Part shown: positions 45,991 to 58,999 of the stretch, in pieces
Layout of the letters: each line of letters starts with the position of its first letter
How positions within the stretch are numbered: the first letter of the stretch is position 1
From: Phyllostachys edulis
Taxonomy: Eukaryota > Streptophyta > Magnoliopsida > Poales > Poaceae
DNA length: 64,000 nt
Reading direction: 5' to 3'
Assembly: GCA_036346405.1 (NCBI GenBank)
Contig: CM070568.1
Location: 29,361,072 to 29,425,071 of the forward strand
Translations under genes and position numbers: made by a program
Notes under the pieces: generated by a model
Database searches by the model: none
What the model saw: the letters and a program-made list of their open reading frames with translations, nothing else
Told to the model about the DNA's origin: nothing

Positions 45991-48059
45991 TGTACTATCT
46001 CATTTAATTAAAAGAAATTAGAAAGAGGATTTAAGGGAAAAGAGAAAAAATTAGAGAGGAGGGAGTGGGCCGGGCCAGGCCCTTGTCGTCCCTGCCGCCC
46101 TGTCTCTGCCCCCTGTCGCAGCCCTGCCGTAGCCCTGTCGCACGCTGCTCCAGGCTTGTCATGCCCTGTCGTGTTGCCCTTGCCGTGCCTCTGCTACAGC
46201 CTTGTCTATCGCTGCCACGTCAGCTTGCTGTCGTTCCTGCCCTGCCGCGGCAGCCAGTCCCTACTGCCGCTAGGCCTAGCTGGTGACGTGTCATGCTACC
46301 GGGTGTTGCGCCGGTGCTGCTGTTGTTGGTGCTACTACAGCAGAAGGGAATGAAGGAGAACGCCAGGAAGGAGAAGGCAAGAAAGGAGGAGGAGAAGGAG
46401 AGGAGAGATGACTTGCTGTATAGAATTAAATCGTTGTTAACAATAGTCATATATATTGCTTTATTTTATATAGTAGATGGTTGAATTAAATTATGGTCAT
46501 AACTATGATTAGTTAGATAATTTTTCATAGTTTCCGGAAGTGGTAGGGTTTGCTATTTTTATGTGGTATAAAAATAGATATAAAATTGTTAAGCCTGATG
46601 TTCAGTAACATTCCAGATTGACCTTCGGGGTTAAAAATGGGGATATAGACGGTGTAATCAAATAATTTGCTTAACTAGTAAAGTGTAGAAAATCTTGTGT
46701 AGATTCTAGAAAACATAGAGTTTGCAATGTTTGGATTCCACTAGTAAAAGTTGTGGTTGTTTGATCACCGCGACAATGGATGGGTTGTCCGGTGAAGAGG
46801 GGTTAATTGTATTGGGTTTGCGCGTAGGAGCAATGTTGAGTTGTTTTATGTACATGTAATGTTGTTGTATGTTTTTAAGGTGAATTATTGGCTTTGTCCT
46901 GGGAGTGTTGCTTCGAGTTCGGTGCCGCATTTGCATTGTTCCAATTTCCGTGGCTAAAAGTCAAGTGCATGGTAGAGCGGTAGACATCGGTTTGTTTGTC
47001 ACCTGTCTTTACAATTAAATTGCCATGATATATTTATGCTTTAATCATGCTTATTACAATGCCATTATGATGATAAGATAATGATGATGATATGCCGTGA
47101 TGATGGTGTGATAATGACGATATGATAATGATGATGATGATGATGATGGTATGATAATGATGATATGACCATGGTGATGGCATGGTAACAATGATAACAC
47201 GTTGATAATGGATCATGTTAATAAATAATGGAAAAATGTTGCATCAATTGCATTCATTGTGACATGATTACATGTGCCAAGTCGGTGAGGATGTCTTATA
47301 ACTATTCCAGTGAGGTTGGTGATAAAGTTATATGACTAGTTAGGAGAGCTCTAGATAAAGACCTACTTTGGTAGAGGCTCCACGGGAGTGGAGGATGGAC
47401 CCTGTATGAAAGAGGACGAGGCAAGAGTGGTTCATCGATGGGTGATCACTCCATTATACTGGTATAAGCTAAAAAAGGTGCATGTGGACATGTAGCAAAG
47501 CTAAGAATTGCATACATGAAAAGATGATGATATTAAATCATTGCATGAAAGATGACAATGTTAATGGAGAACATGAATGATGATGGTAATGGTCTACTTG
47601 AATTATAAGATGTTTGTTTATTGGTCTATTATGCATTTGCTGAGTCTTGGACCCACTCTTGCTTTGTTATTGCTTTTAGGTGATCAATGAAGGCGACATG
47701 CATAGGATGGAAGTAGCACATATGCATCACATGTTATCAATCACACAGTTATCACTATTTAGTTGATATCATTAAATCTAGAGAAATAGTGCTTTCATCT
47801 AGATTTATTTAGTAGACATGGATTTCATTATCCTAGTGATTGGAACTTGATTGGTTTAGTTATGGATTATTTATTTAGTGTTGTTGCTAATCAACGTTCT
47901 CCTTTATTTATTTATATTGTTATGATTGATGAAAGGTAACCCATTGTGAGGTTTTATTCCATGCATTGCTTTCTGGAATAATTAGTTAATGTGGTTTAAA
48001 TTAAGAGTGAAAGGGGTATATGTTACATTCTAGACTCAGTGTTGGGCTGGGGTGTTACA
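45991..48059 (+). repeat. Solo chromovirus-type LTR with perfect AATTC duplication (2069 bp)
   Basis: Begins TGTACTATCTCATTTAATTA and ends CTGGGGTGTTACA. AATTC flanks it at 45986-45990 and 48060-48064. The start resembles 63065 (TGTAATATCCCATTTTATTA), and the LTR layout (GC-rich part, AT-rich part, GTGTTACA end) fits Tekay/RIRE3-type chromoviruses. ORFs inside are shadows. Confidence 0.92.
47080..47170. repeat. Imperfect GAT/ATG trinucleotide repeat
   Basis: Runs of GATGATGAT mixed with GATATGATAAT inside the solo LTR. It produces a histidine/isoleucine-rich shadow ORF on the minus strand. Confidence 0.85.
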
Positions 48060-48515
48060 AATTCAACCGAGAGTGGAGGACCTAAAGGATCTTCCACAGC
48101 TGCTTCATCTCCTTTTCTTTTCAAAGTTAAATAAATGGTTTTCTCTTGAACCATTGTTACCTAAATTAATTGGAATTTGCAAACGGTCATTGATCAATTG
48201 ACTACAACAAAATTAGCATAGCTTCTCAACTAAGAAATGGGGTAAGGAAAGAGGCTTACATGGCATTGCAGCAATCAGAGGCGAGGAAATATCAACAAAT
48301 CGAGTACTTGACATAGCCCTCTTCGATTTGGAAGCTTCGAGCATGGAAGAAATTGCTACCACAAATTGGGAGCTTCAGCTTGGCCTTGACGACCCTTGTC
48401 TCCAGCTAGAGAATGGGTGAAGAAAGAATGAGAAGATGTGGTGGGGATTTTGGCTATGGAGGCCTGGAGGGGAGAAGCATGTCGTGACCTAACAATGGTG
48501 GAGTATCACATTTTG

Positions 48516-49422
48516 CAGGAGTGGACCCACCTAGGTTCATAGGTGTTCAGATGAACACCCATTATTTTTTACAAAACATCTAGTATATATATTATATAGT
48601 AGGTGTAATACATATATACAATGTTAATTGGGTCAAATAATCTTGCATGTTTCTACTCATCAGCCCAATCCAATTGACACATCTCCCTCTCAACCCACAA
48701 AATATCCTTCTCACAACTCGCCAAAGCTCTCGCAGCCCAAATTGAAACATCGCCCCAACCAGGCAACCAGCCACCTAACCCTAACCTCTAGCTAAGCCTC
48801 TCTCTCTCTCTCTCTCTCTCTGGCTCGATGCGACCAGGCGACAAGCAGGCAAACGACAGTGGTTGGGCGACGCACGAGCGGCGTGTGCGGAGGGAGCAAG
48901 GCTGGGGCGAGGTGAGGGAGCCCACAGGGAGGTCGGAGGCATGAGGGCAGTGGGCCATGGCGCCAACGCAGTGCCACCGCGGCCGCGGCCGCGCCCGTGC
49001 ACGGTGACGATCTGGAGAGGGGTAGGGAGCACGCAGCCGCAGTGCGTAGTCCCGGGCAAGTGAGAAAGCATCGGACTGTGGTGTAACTATACACTGCACA
49101 GGGCCACATGTGAATTCAGTATTTCACCGAATTGAATCTCAATTCCCAAACCGACAAACCCAATAACCAAATCAACATTTTTGTTTTTGTTAATTGTAGA
49201 TTATAGAGCTTTGAAAAATAAAGAAGTATGTAGATTTGAAATTTCTCTAAATGAAGAAGTATGTAATTATTTTGTAATTTGTTTAAATTATTTGAAATGT
49301 TGTCTCTAGTGCGAACAGTTTGTACTTTAATTCTTGCTATTGTGGACCTTTATGCTTTGCATTGAATAATATTTTTATTACTTCGAACATCTATCCTGAA
49401 AATCCTAAGTACGCCACTAAGT
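48516..49422. mobile_element. hAT-like non-autonomous element
   Basis: Left end CAGGAGTGGACCCACCTAGG then TTCATAGGTGTTCAG; right end reverse complement TTAGTGGCGTACTTAGGATT then TTCAGGATAGATGTTC. The subterminal match is clear. Flanks CATTTTG and CATTTG are similar but not identical, so the right boundary is approximate. A second Tip100-like outward end, CCACCACTG, lies at 49617-49625 and may belong to another copy. Confidence 0.55.
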
Positions 49423-49964
49423 CATTTGAAAAGAAGAAGAGTGTATGAGAGATGTCGATGGATGGATAGGAGTGGTCTGTAGACTAGTTGTGCCACTGTC
49501 ACCGATCAGGATGGACCTAACTGGCCAAGTAGTATATGGGTTGAGATGTATACCAAGGTCCTTAAAAAAATTGGGGGGAAGGGGAGGCCAAAGCCGAGTT
49601 TGATCTACGCTACGCTCCACCACTGATAAGTGCCTACCTCCTTAATGGCTTGTTTGGATGCTAGCGAAAGGAAACCCAGGGAATATTTCCCTAGGGGGAT
49701 TTTGAAGGCAGATAGAATCCCCCTCAAACCCCCGAGGCAACTTCCAACCTAGGGAAATATTCTCTACCACCATTTGGAGTCCACTGGAATAAAAAATTCC
49801 TACAATAAAAAAATAAAAACCCCATAAAAAATCAGGGGAAATCAGAAATATTCAGGAAAAATAGAAACTTTGGGCACATGCATGCTCAAGATGCTACATG
49901 TAGTAGTAGTTCCTCAAAATGAACAATTCAAGTGTCCTCGGTTTAATTGATTGATATATACTGA

Positions 49965-50234
49965 TTACAAAACTACAAGAAACATGAGGGGCATGGCAAA
50001 ATTACAGGGTAATCTAAAGTAAACAAAACCTAATCTAGTCAACTCATATTTGTTAGACGAGGTCGTCCCGATCAATCCCAACGCACGCACCCTATAGTAG
50101 TCGGCCTTTAGAACTTTTTGAAAGAGATGGATGTCTGGGATGGATTTCAATTCGGAGATTGCCTGGTACGATTCAAGCATTAGGTCAGCCATGCTCACCA
50201 TGTTGCAAGTCGAACAATCTGACCAATCAAGCAT
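49965..50234 (-). pseudogene. Unrecognised ORF, possibly ORF1 remnant of the PIF-like element
   Basis: Reads MADLMLESYQAISELKSIPD then IHLFQKVLKADYYRVRALGL. The helical, leucine-rich make-up is reminiscent of the C-terminal end of Myb/SANT-like ORF1 proteins of PIF elements, but the match is weak. It could equally be a chance ORF. Confidence 0.3.
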
Positions 50235-50340
50235 ACACCACCACTTCCTTCTCTCTTATGCTTCTTCTGCCTGGATGAAACATACTGAAAGCTGAGTAAT
50301 AAAAATATGAAAGGAAACTATAAATAACATGGAATGTTAT

Positions 50341-52090
50341 GAATTTTTTACTGTTCTGGCCCTGTAGCAATTTTTAATTTCAAAAATAGCCCTCATTCGT
50401 CATAATTTGCAAAAATAGCCCTGCAGTGCTCTGCCCATGACTCACGGCGACAGACTCGCCCGACCGGGGGAAGCCACCCACCCTGCTGGCGGGATGGGCG
50501 GTGACTGCCCTATATGGTGGGAGCGGTAGGAGGCTAGGAGAGAGAAAATAGGAGAGCGGAAGAAAAGAAAAGAAAAAAAAAAAAAAAGGAAAAATCCGAA
50601 TTTTTTAAAAAATCCGAAAATTTCAAGAAAATTACATAAAAATCCTTGGAACATGAATGTATTTAATAAAATATTTTTGAATTTAATTGAAGTTTATTTT
50701 ATTCATTTAAATTTTTTTCACTTTCTGGAATTTTGCAATTAAAATTTAAAATGTTTTTCACTTTTCAGAATTTATTCATTTAAAACTTTATTCGTTCAGA
50801 ATGTTTCTCGTAGTTTCATATAAGTGTACTGTTTGTACGAATTTGTAAATGTAGAAAATAAGCCCCAAAAATTAAGAATTTTATTTTGAAGGCTCCTCAT
50901 GTAGTGGACTTTGATTGTGTAATGTTTTGATAATTTTATATGTGTTTTGGAGACAAGATTTAGATCACGAAAATTTGGATTTTAGGTTTCGGAAATTAGA
51001 GTTTCATGATTTCATGTGACTTGGAATGTATGGGAAAAAAACTGCATTGCAACTCCGTTGGAGATGTCAATATACAATACGGTGCAGGAGTACACCCATA
51101 ACGAATTTTTGGCAGATACGGTGCATTCTGGTCGCGTATTTGCGGATCCGACCATCGGCGCGGCGTATTTGCAGATATGGCATCGTTGGCACCGGTGGCC
51201 GTCTTGCCACGGCCTTGGCCAGAATAACCTGCGCGTGGCGTTGGCGCCACGACCTTGTCTTGCCACCGCCCGATCGTGTCCCGCCACTTCACCACCCCCC
51301 GCCCCACCGACGCGTGTCCGCCACCTCCTTGACCACCCGAGACCTCCGTGACCTCCCAAGACCTCCCGAGACCTCCTGTAACCTCCCTACACCTCCCTTG
51401 ACCTCCTATGACCTCTTGAGACCTTCCGAGACCTCCCGTGGCCTCCTGAGATCTTCTTAGACCTCCGTGACCCACTCCCAGAGACCTCCTAGACCTTCCG
51501 TGACCTCCAGAGGCCTCCGTGACCTTCTGTGACCTCCCTTGACCTCTCGTGACTTCCCTTCGAGAAACATTTTGAATGAATAAAGTTTTAAATGAATAAA
51601 TTATGGAAAGTGAAAAATATTTTAAATTTTAATTGCAAAATTCCAGAAAGTGAAAAACATTTTAAATGAATAAAATAAACTTCAATTAAATTCAAAAATA
51701 TTTTATTAAATACATTCATGTTCCAAGGATTTTTATGTAATTTTCTTGAAATTTCGGATTTTTTTTAAAAATTTTCGGATGTTTTCCCTTTTCTTTTCTT
51801 TTCTTTTTTTCCTCTCTCCTATTTTCTCTCTCTCGGCCTCCTCTGCTCCCCATATATAGGCAGTCACCGCCCCATCCGACGCAGTGGGTAGGTGGCTCCT
51901 GCTTCTCTCAGTGAGGCGAGTCCTGTCGCGCCGGGTCGGGCAGTCTCTTGGCGCCCGATGGCGAGGCGTCGCTTCACGCCTCGAGAATCATGCAAAAACC
52001 TTGCATCTGAGGCCCATTTTGCAAATTATAGCGAGTGAGGGCTATTTTTGAAATCAAAAGTTGCTACAGGGCCAGAACAGTAAAAATTTC
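50341..52090. mobile_element. Mutator-like element with roughly 470-530 bp inverted arms
   Basis: A perfect 9-bp duplication GAATGTTAT (50332-50340 and 52091-52099) and ends GAATTTTTTACTGTTCTGGC and GAAATTTTTACTGTTCTGGC (right end reversed) are diagnostic of Mutator-like elements. Left arm 50341-50813, right arm 51558-52090. The internal 0.75 kb has no transposase. It carries a unique part and a 10-bp minisatellite. GC-rich ORFs such as 51026-51460 result from the minisatellite. Confidence 0.93.
51341..51557. repeat. 10-bp minisatellite (GACCTCCNNN), about 20 copies
   Basis: Consecutive units such as GACCTCCCAA, GACCTCCCGA, GACCTCCTGT, CACCTCCCTT and GACCTCCTAT. The period is close to one DNA helical turn. 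It fills the loop side of the right arm of the MULE. Confidence 0.9.
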
Positions 52091-52099
52091 GAATGTTAT

Positions 52100-54600
52100 G
52101 AGGTATATTTAGCCCAAACACCATTATCTCAAGAAATTTTACACAAAATCATCTTTTGGCAAGAGTAACAGGCTAAGGAAACTGAGAACAACAGCACAAC
52201 TAACAAACATACCGAGGGTTGTTCAGACTCATAGAGATCATTGGAGGCCAATATGCACAAAAAATAGATGAGCTGAGTTGATGCACATATACACAAATAT
52301 TGGAGGTACTACAAGTAAGCATGTGAATATGATGGTGATGATACCTACAACTCTACATGTACTCCTACAACACTACATGTACTAATAAGCATTGTACCAC
52401 TCGTTCTGTCAGTTACTGGCTACTTGTAGCTTCACTAGTACAACATGTTCCTAAAAGCACCCTCATGCCGATACATTGATCCATCGAAACTTCTACACCA
52501 ATAAAAAGGAATGCATGGATGATCATTGGGAAATGAAGCACTTAAGCATCGATCTCAAAACATGTGCAACCACTACATCCATCAAATTGGAGACCGCATG
52601 AAAGAGATGGTTGAATTTTGCCTACATGTGGACTATACTATCTACAGAGATGGTAAGTTCAATGTAGTTGTGCTATTATAAATATCCTCGTCCTTCACTC
52701 ATTTTTTAACGGAATACTTGCTTGAATTATATGATTTTGATTAGTATTTGAGCAATGTCAGATCGAAATGAACTACAAGTGTTTGTTTTGCCTTCGTATA
52801 AGCTGATTGCACAGGGAACAGAGAAGTATACTCCAGAGTCCAGACTCCTACTGTCTGTAACCTTCAACATGTACGTGAAAATATATGCAATGTAGATAGA
52901 TCGATTACATATAGGACAAACATTTGAATGCATTTAAGTATGCTAGTTCTTATTTTTAGCTAAATTTTTAGAAAGAGAATAGGAAAGGCTAGAGAGAAAG
53001 AAAACGATGGAATATAAGTAGAAGGATACTTACACAATAAATATCACATACCTAGACAGAAGTCCCATGGTAAGGCATAATTAAAAAATGTTTAATTTAG
53101 GTTTCTCTTGCTGGTACCACAATTAAACAAATGCCTAAAGATGGACTAGTTAAAAGCACAAGAAATCACAAACATTGTCTTGTATTAAATAAAGTAAACA
53201 CATGAACAAGCATATATCTTGTAGTGAATAAAGTAAATACATCAAGTAATTGCCTACAAGAGTTTGAATGTTCATTTGAGGACTGTGAAAGACAATAACC
53301 CGTCATGATGAAAACTTGATTGGCAAAAAGTGACCTCAATGAAAATTGACAGTGCCTTTTTTGTGAGGACAGTTCCTTATTCAAGAGACTTAAAATCTAC
53401 TTGAACCCCCGTAGCTACTAGGAACTATAGCACGTGAATAATTTTTATCTTGTCTTTGAACCTCTATAGCTACCAGGGACTATAACACTATTCCACCTCT
53501 CATGTTCCAGACAAGGCAAGCAAGTTTTCAAAAATCTACTTGAATCCGCAAAATTCCAAACAAAGAATTAATGGAGAGAATACTTGAAATAATATATTGA
53601 TCACCCAAACCTACGAGCGGGAAGAAAAAGAAATATGCTAATCCAATAAGCATCCACCATGGACACCATGTTCAGAGATATTGATGACCATTATTCGATT
53701 CCCAGATGAGAAGAATTATCCTTCACAAGAATCTCTATGCCTACACTAGCACTAGCTAGAAGCAATTACATCAAGAAAGCATCCATGGAGCACGGAAAGG
53801 GACAATTCCGCAAGTTACCACCGTTCCAATGCAGTGACTTGTGAGTAGAAAATCCCTAATTACCTGGTCGATCCAAGAACAAACACATCCTGGTCAAACC
53901 CGGCACAGTCGCACCTACCGATCCCAGCAAGTAGCTCATGAAAGTCAACTCCGCCGATTGGCTTTCTCCTGCAGCTCTTGTGAAGTCAGAGTTTCCTCAT
54001 ATGGTGGATAAGAAAAACAAACAGAGGGGAGTGGTAAGATTCGAACCTCATATGGTGGATAAGAAACCTCAAACCCTAGCCCCGCTTCCTCACCCGCGAT
54101 CCACCTCCAGCTAGTGGATGTGTAGGAGCTCGGCGCCTTCCCCCAGTCGCCATTGTCTTCGTGTCCTCAGCGTTGCGGATTCAAACCAACCAAAATCAAA
54201 AGAGGGGATTAGATGCATAACCCTAGTGTGAGGAGGAGGAGGAGGTTGAGACTTCATCGTCGAGATGGAGGTTGAGATTCACCGGCGACGACGCCGTTGC
54301 CGGAGATAGAGGAGGAAGCGTGTGGCCGCGGAAGTCGCGAGGGAGGGAGGCATGCGGTGGCGGCGGCAATCGAGAGAGGAGAGAGGAGTGCGTCGTCGCG
54401 TGATGCGTCACGATGCGACTGGAGAAAAAAAATCTCCCTGTGAGCACTCGATGTTTATTTCCCCGTGGAAACAGCAGGGAATGGGCCGGGGAATCTACTT
54501 CCTTTCATCATTCAAACGGATCGTTCGATGGGGCGGGGGAAATTTCCCCTAGGCCTTTCAATCCCTGGGATTAGGCCTGGATCCCGGTGGGGATCGGACT
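52100..54600. other. Interior of PIF-like element without recognised gene
   Basis: AT-rich sequence with local duplications: GAAC-CCCGTAGCTACTAGGAAC type copies at about 53400 and 53458, and TCATATGGTGGATAAGAAA at about 53997 and 54048. No transposase motif is visible on either strand. Confidence 0.5.
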
Positions 54601-54617
54601 TCCCAAACATGCCCTAA

Positions 54618-56338
54618 ACGATTTCATGCGAGTGGGCTCGTCGACTGAGCTAGACGCAGCTGAACAGTCACCCGGCCAGCTCTTTGAAAGCTTCGCTGAG
54701 AGAGCTTGTCTAGGTTAAATGCAGGCAACCAATCGCCCCCCTTGTAACACTTATCAGGTATATGAACCCTGTATTTTCCAGGCTTGTTTGGATTGTTGGA
54801 ACTCCCTCGTGCCATTTTGCTTTCAAAGTCGCATACATGGTCTGCATGCTCTCAAATGTCACATACTCACATCCCATGTACAGAGTGGACTACTTCATGC
54901 AAGCAACCTGCAACCGGTAGAAAGCAGGAACAACTATCTTGCATTTTTGCAAGACACGCATCACGTGATCCCAGACAGCCCTTGTCGCCCAGACAATCAC
55001 ATGCAACTAACCACTATTGACCAGCTGCTCCTGTTGATTTCACTTTGCAACAGTGAGAAAAGCTCATTAAGATAGCTAAAAAGGACTAGGAATCAGCTAC
55101 CCCACTACCTCAGGCTCCCCCCCACCCCTGCACAAAAGCTCACACACACACACACACATCCTCCCACTATTCTGAATGTGCAGTGACAAGAAGAATACAA
55201 CATGTAATGCAAGAACAAAAGCTTACAGCACCGAATCACCCTCTTAATTTATCGTTAGTTAAAAGTGGCCTCCAGGACATGGGCTTGGCCAGGGAGGAGA
55301 ATCTTTTGGGGCTCTTTTTAAAGTGGCTGGGGATGTGTTGTGGTTGTGATTGGGAAATCATGAGGAGGAGGAAGAAATTCAGAGAGATGCTGTGAGGAGA
55401 AGTGGAGAGGAGGGAAGCAGGGTGTCTGGAATGGAGGCTGATCCAAGATCCTCGTCCAAAATGTTAGGACATTGTAGTAAGGGCCATTTTATTTTTTGGT
55501 GTTTCATTACCGAGGATCTCGGACTAGGCTTCATTCCTCACACCGTGCTTCCGGTGCGAGAAATGGGAAGGTTGTGTTTGGAGAAACCGCTCCTGCTGAC
55601 GTACAAGGGTGATTGTAATTCGTCAGTGGTTTTTTTTCCTTTTTGATGAACTGTTCTTCTGCTTATAACTAACTTTTATGTACATACTGAAATATATCAT
55701 CCTTCTAAGTTCTTTTCAGCATATATAATTACTTAGTGTTCAATGCTTCTCTTTTTCAATTCTTTTTCTACACAGCAAGAAGAGGAGACCCCATGCATTC
55801 TTATGCATAAAAGATTGTGAAGAAATTTGAATTTGAGGTATATAAGTCATAAGATGATCCTAAATTGCACAAAGCTATCTGCCTAAACTTTGCTTTAAAA
55901 AAATAGGAAGAAAAACTAGCCAAGTTTTACTTATTCTTGTCTGATCTTGCCCTACATTTCCACAGTCGCTTGTCTCAACTCCAGCACATTTTATCAAACT
56001 ATCAGGAGAACCATACTTCTTCAGCTTGCCTTTGTTTTGAAATAATCCATATTTCTTTTTCAGCTATACTCTTACTCTACTACTGATTCTTGCTGCAAAT
56101 GGTGCAAACTGCAGTGTTCAGGGGCCTTGAGCTGCAGAGGTACATTACTACCAGTGAGAGATTTGTCAATCTGATACTGTTTATCTTGTCATTAGACGTA
56201 TCAAGTCAAGTCAGGCCATCCTGAGGTGCATATTTTTCAGGAGGTGAGTGTTTGACAGTTGCCATCTACGTGGTCTCTTTCACAGTTCAGAACTCCTTCA
56301 GATGTGGATTTCATCAGAGGTTCAAGACAGAGAAAGTG
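54618..56338. other. Unassigned sequence
   Basis: Contains a (CA) dinucleotide run near 55141-55158 and moderately long ORFs (54719-55075 plus, 55350-55646 plus, 54624-54815 minus), none with a recognisable domain. No splice-consistent gene model could be built. Confidence 0.4.
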
Positions 56339-56548
56339 TCAGCAATCTACATGGAGCCATGGAGATATCTGTAGAATGTAAACCATCTCATTTCTAAGAG
56401 GGGTAGAAGACATAGTTGAGCAATTTATGTAGTACTTCTGTAGGTCAAGTCCATAAATGTTTTGTTTTGATGTGGTTACTTGGAATACCTGTACTTCCAG
56501 AAACTGCTTGACTTCATTTATTTTTAAGGTAAATGAAGTCAAGCAGTT
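56339..56548 (-). pseudogene. Ty1/copia reverse transcriptase scrap with inverted end
   Basis: The minus strand reads NEVKQFLEVQVFQ, then IYGLDLQKYYINCSTMSSTP, matching the (G)EVKxFLG...QxxYxxxxL...C...TP block near the end of copia RT. The end coding NEVKQ is duplicated in reverse, making a perfect 19-bp hairpin (56502-56520 with 56530-56548, 9-nt loop). Confidence 0.7.
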
Positions 56549-58990
56549 AGCTGTTCTTAGTCAATCTGGTCCTCAAATGGCTATCAACCTCTAGATGTCT
56601 TTGCTTTTCGTTTGCATGGAAAACTGTTATGCAATGCTCTCTGGCAGCATCTCCTATTCTTTCCTCTTCTTCTTTTTTTTAGGACACAAGCCAATAAAAA
56701 TATGATTCAAGTTTCATTTCCAAATCTATGATAGATATGATAAAGAAGAGAAGGTAATAAAAAGGTATATGATAAAGAAGAGAATGTAAAGCTAATGTCA
56801 ACATGTGTGTGCCATTAGTAATCAACATAAATCATAGGTAGGATATGTGAGTTCAAGAGTAACCCACCATATATACAAGTGTTATATCTAGAGATTTATT
56901 GCAACTTATTTCCAGCTGTAAAAAAATGGCATTTTGAGATATACTTGAATTGCCGTCGGACAATTTGTATTATAGACCATTGCAAAGTTGCATGGTTACA
57001 CAATTATCACTGTAAAATTTGTGCTCTTGTTGTATGTAACTAGAAAGTAGCCAATGTAAAATATGAGAAGTGAGACCTGGGCCCACAAGTCAATCGGCCA
57101 CCAGAACATCTTATTTTTTAACCATAAGCATAAGGTAAGCCCCTATCCAGAATGCCCCTGCCTCTCGCAACGTTCTAGACACACTGTTCGACGCCCTCTT
57201 TCGAGTTTTGATAGATCATAGATACACCATCCTGATCTGCTCACCATCAGGACTAGCACAATTTTGCTGAGACCTACTGCTACTGCTCTCAAGTATCAAG
57301 CCATGATACAACAAACATGTCCATGGAGTCATGAAATATATAGCTAAATGCATGTTGTTTGGATCATGTGTTTTAACAAAACCAGATTTTGCAAAACTGG
57401 TTTGATTACATTTTAGTAAAATCCTGTTTGAGGTACTCTATCAAACATTAGTATAACCGAAGCTCAAAAATTCTAACAGAAACTAACTTGGACACATTTT
57501 CAACAAAACCAGGGTATCTAATACTCGTTTTGGGAGTTTTTGGCTGATCTGGCTTGTTTTGGCGACGAAATAGCAGATCTAGCCCTCTTCTGAATGAAAT
57601 GGAAAAAATGGCACCACTGATAAATAGGCATGCGATTCCTGAAGCACTTCAAGTCCCCTGCAGTCTTCTGGGAGCAATTCAGGTCAACTACTGCGACAAG
57701 ACAGTGTGTGTGGCAGGTTCGCACGGCCGGCGACCCGCGGTCTGAGTTCACAGCAGGTCGCCTTCCGCAGTGGTTTTGCATGGTAAGGGTGTCATTTTTT
57801 GCCATTTTGTTCGCACAAGGGTTATTTTTCTATTTTATTTAAAAAAGAGGCTAAATGAGGCACACAGAATTAGCACTTCGTCAAAACTATACTTGGCGAC
57901 ACAAAGAATCAAAGCTTCAATCGTGTGCATCTGTGTTACATGTGTTTGTTGGCGCACTGACACTGGCTATTGAATCGGAGCCGACTAATCCTGCATTGCA
58001 AACTGCCGTGGTACCATTTCTCAGGTAAGTTTTGTTTGTCCACGTTCGCATCATTGTCCACCTTAAGTTTATTGTTTGCCCATGGTGTTACTCCTGCATC
58101 AAGCACGAACTGAATTGGATGTTGATATGAACTTGACTGGCAATTTGTACTATATCATGCAGATGTGGATCTAGGAAGCAATATAGTCAGGCTCACTCTT
58201 TTAAGCATAATAGTTTCATTGCATGTTTATAAGTATTATTTATTATCTCCAAAGAGGATTTGTACTAGTCTTAGCAAGAAGTCATTGGGTCACATGACCT
58301 CAGGTCCCCAATGCTTCCACGCTGGATTTGTCCGTGTATCATGGAGCGGAAAGGTTCAACCGTGACTACCATTGTGTCGGAGCACTGTGATCCTGCCATT
58401 TCGGCTGAGCACGATAATATAAAAAATTGTCCCAATTATTTTTTAATACTAATTATACAAGGGATTTTATTATGATTTTAATCAAACACCACGTTAGTAA
58501 AACCCGCAAGGAAACTATTTCTAGTGTACACAATTCAAACAAGATACATTCTATATAAACTCATGTTAATAGAACAACAACCTAAAAGTGGTTCTCCTAA
58601 AAGCCGTAATAAAAAAAAGTTTATAAAAAGTTAAAAACTGATTTCTCAATAGTAAAATCCTATTTTTTTTGTATCTAAAAAAAGTCTCAAACCAAGCGTT
58701 CAACGTATCTTTTCTTATTATTATGGACAAATGCCATTTTACAACTTTGAATTATGGTTTGAGTCTATTTTTCAATATGCAAACTCTAAAACCATCTAAA
58801 ATACAACCCTTATCAATCAAAAACATCTAAAACACAACTCCCGGCCGTTCCAAGCTGGTTTTGACCCGACGTGTCATCCATCTAGATCCAACGACAGCTA
58901 ACTCAGTCGTTTCTGGTTGATGTGGCAGCCATGAGCCCATGACAGGTGGGCTCCACCATCTTTTTTAATTTACTTGTTGACTAGGAACAT
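56549..58990. other. Unassigned AT-rich sequence
   Basis: No gene recognised. 57518-57842 has GC-richer patches with overlapping ORFs on both strands and short transposon-like words, but no end sequences or duplications were found. Confidence 0.4.
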
Positions 58991-58999
58991 CCCAGTTTT

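Larger units (their letters stand above)
49646..54614. mobile_element. PIF/Harbinger-like element (about 5 kb) with nested MULE
   Basis: Left end TGGCTTGTTTGGATGC preceded by TAA (49643-49645); right end reverse complement GGGCATGTTTGGGAAG followed by TAA (54615-54617). A GG(G)C.TGTTTGG end with a TAA/TTA duplication is the PIF/Harbinger signature. The subterminal zones share G- and A-rich words (CCCAGGGAATATTTCC versus CCTGGGATT). No DDE transposase could be recognised. The MULE at 50341-52090 accounts for 1.75 kb of the length. Confidence 0.6.

Noticed and set aside
49617..49625. CCACCACTG as the right end of the hAT that starts at 48516
   Set aside because: The following 8 bases do not match the left flank, whereas the end near 49422 has better subterminal similarity and near-matching flanks.
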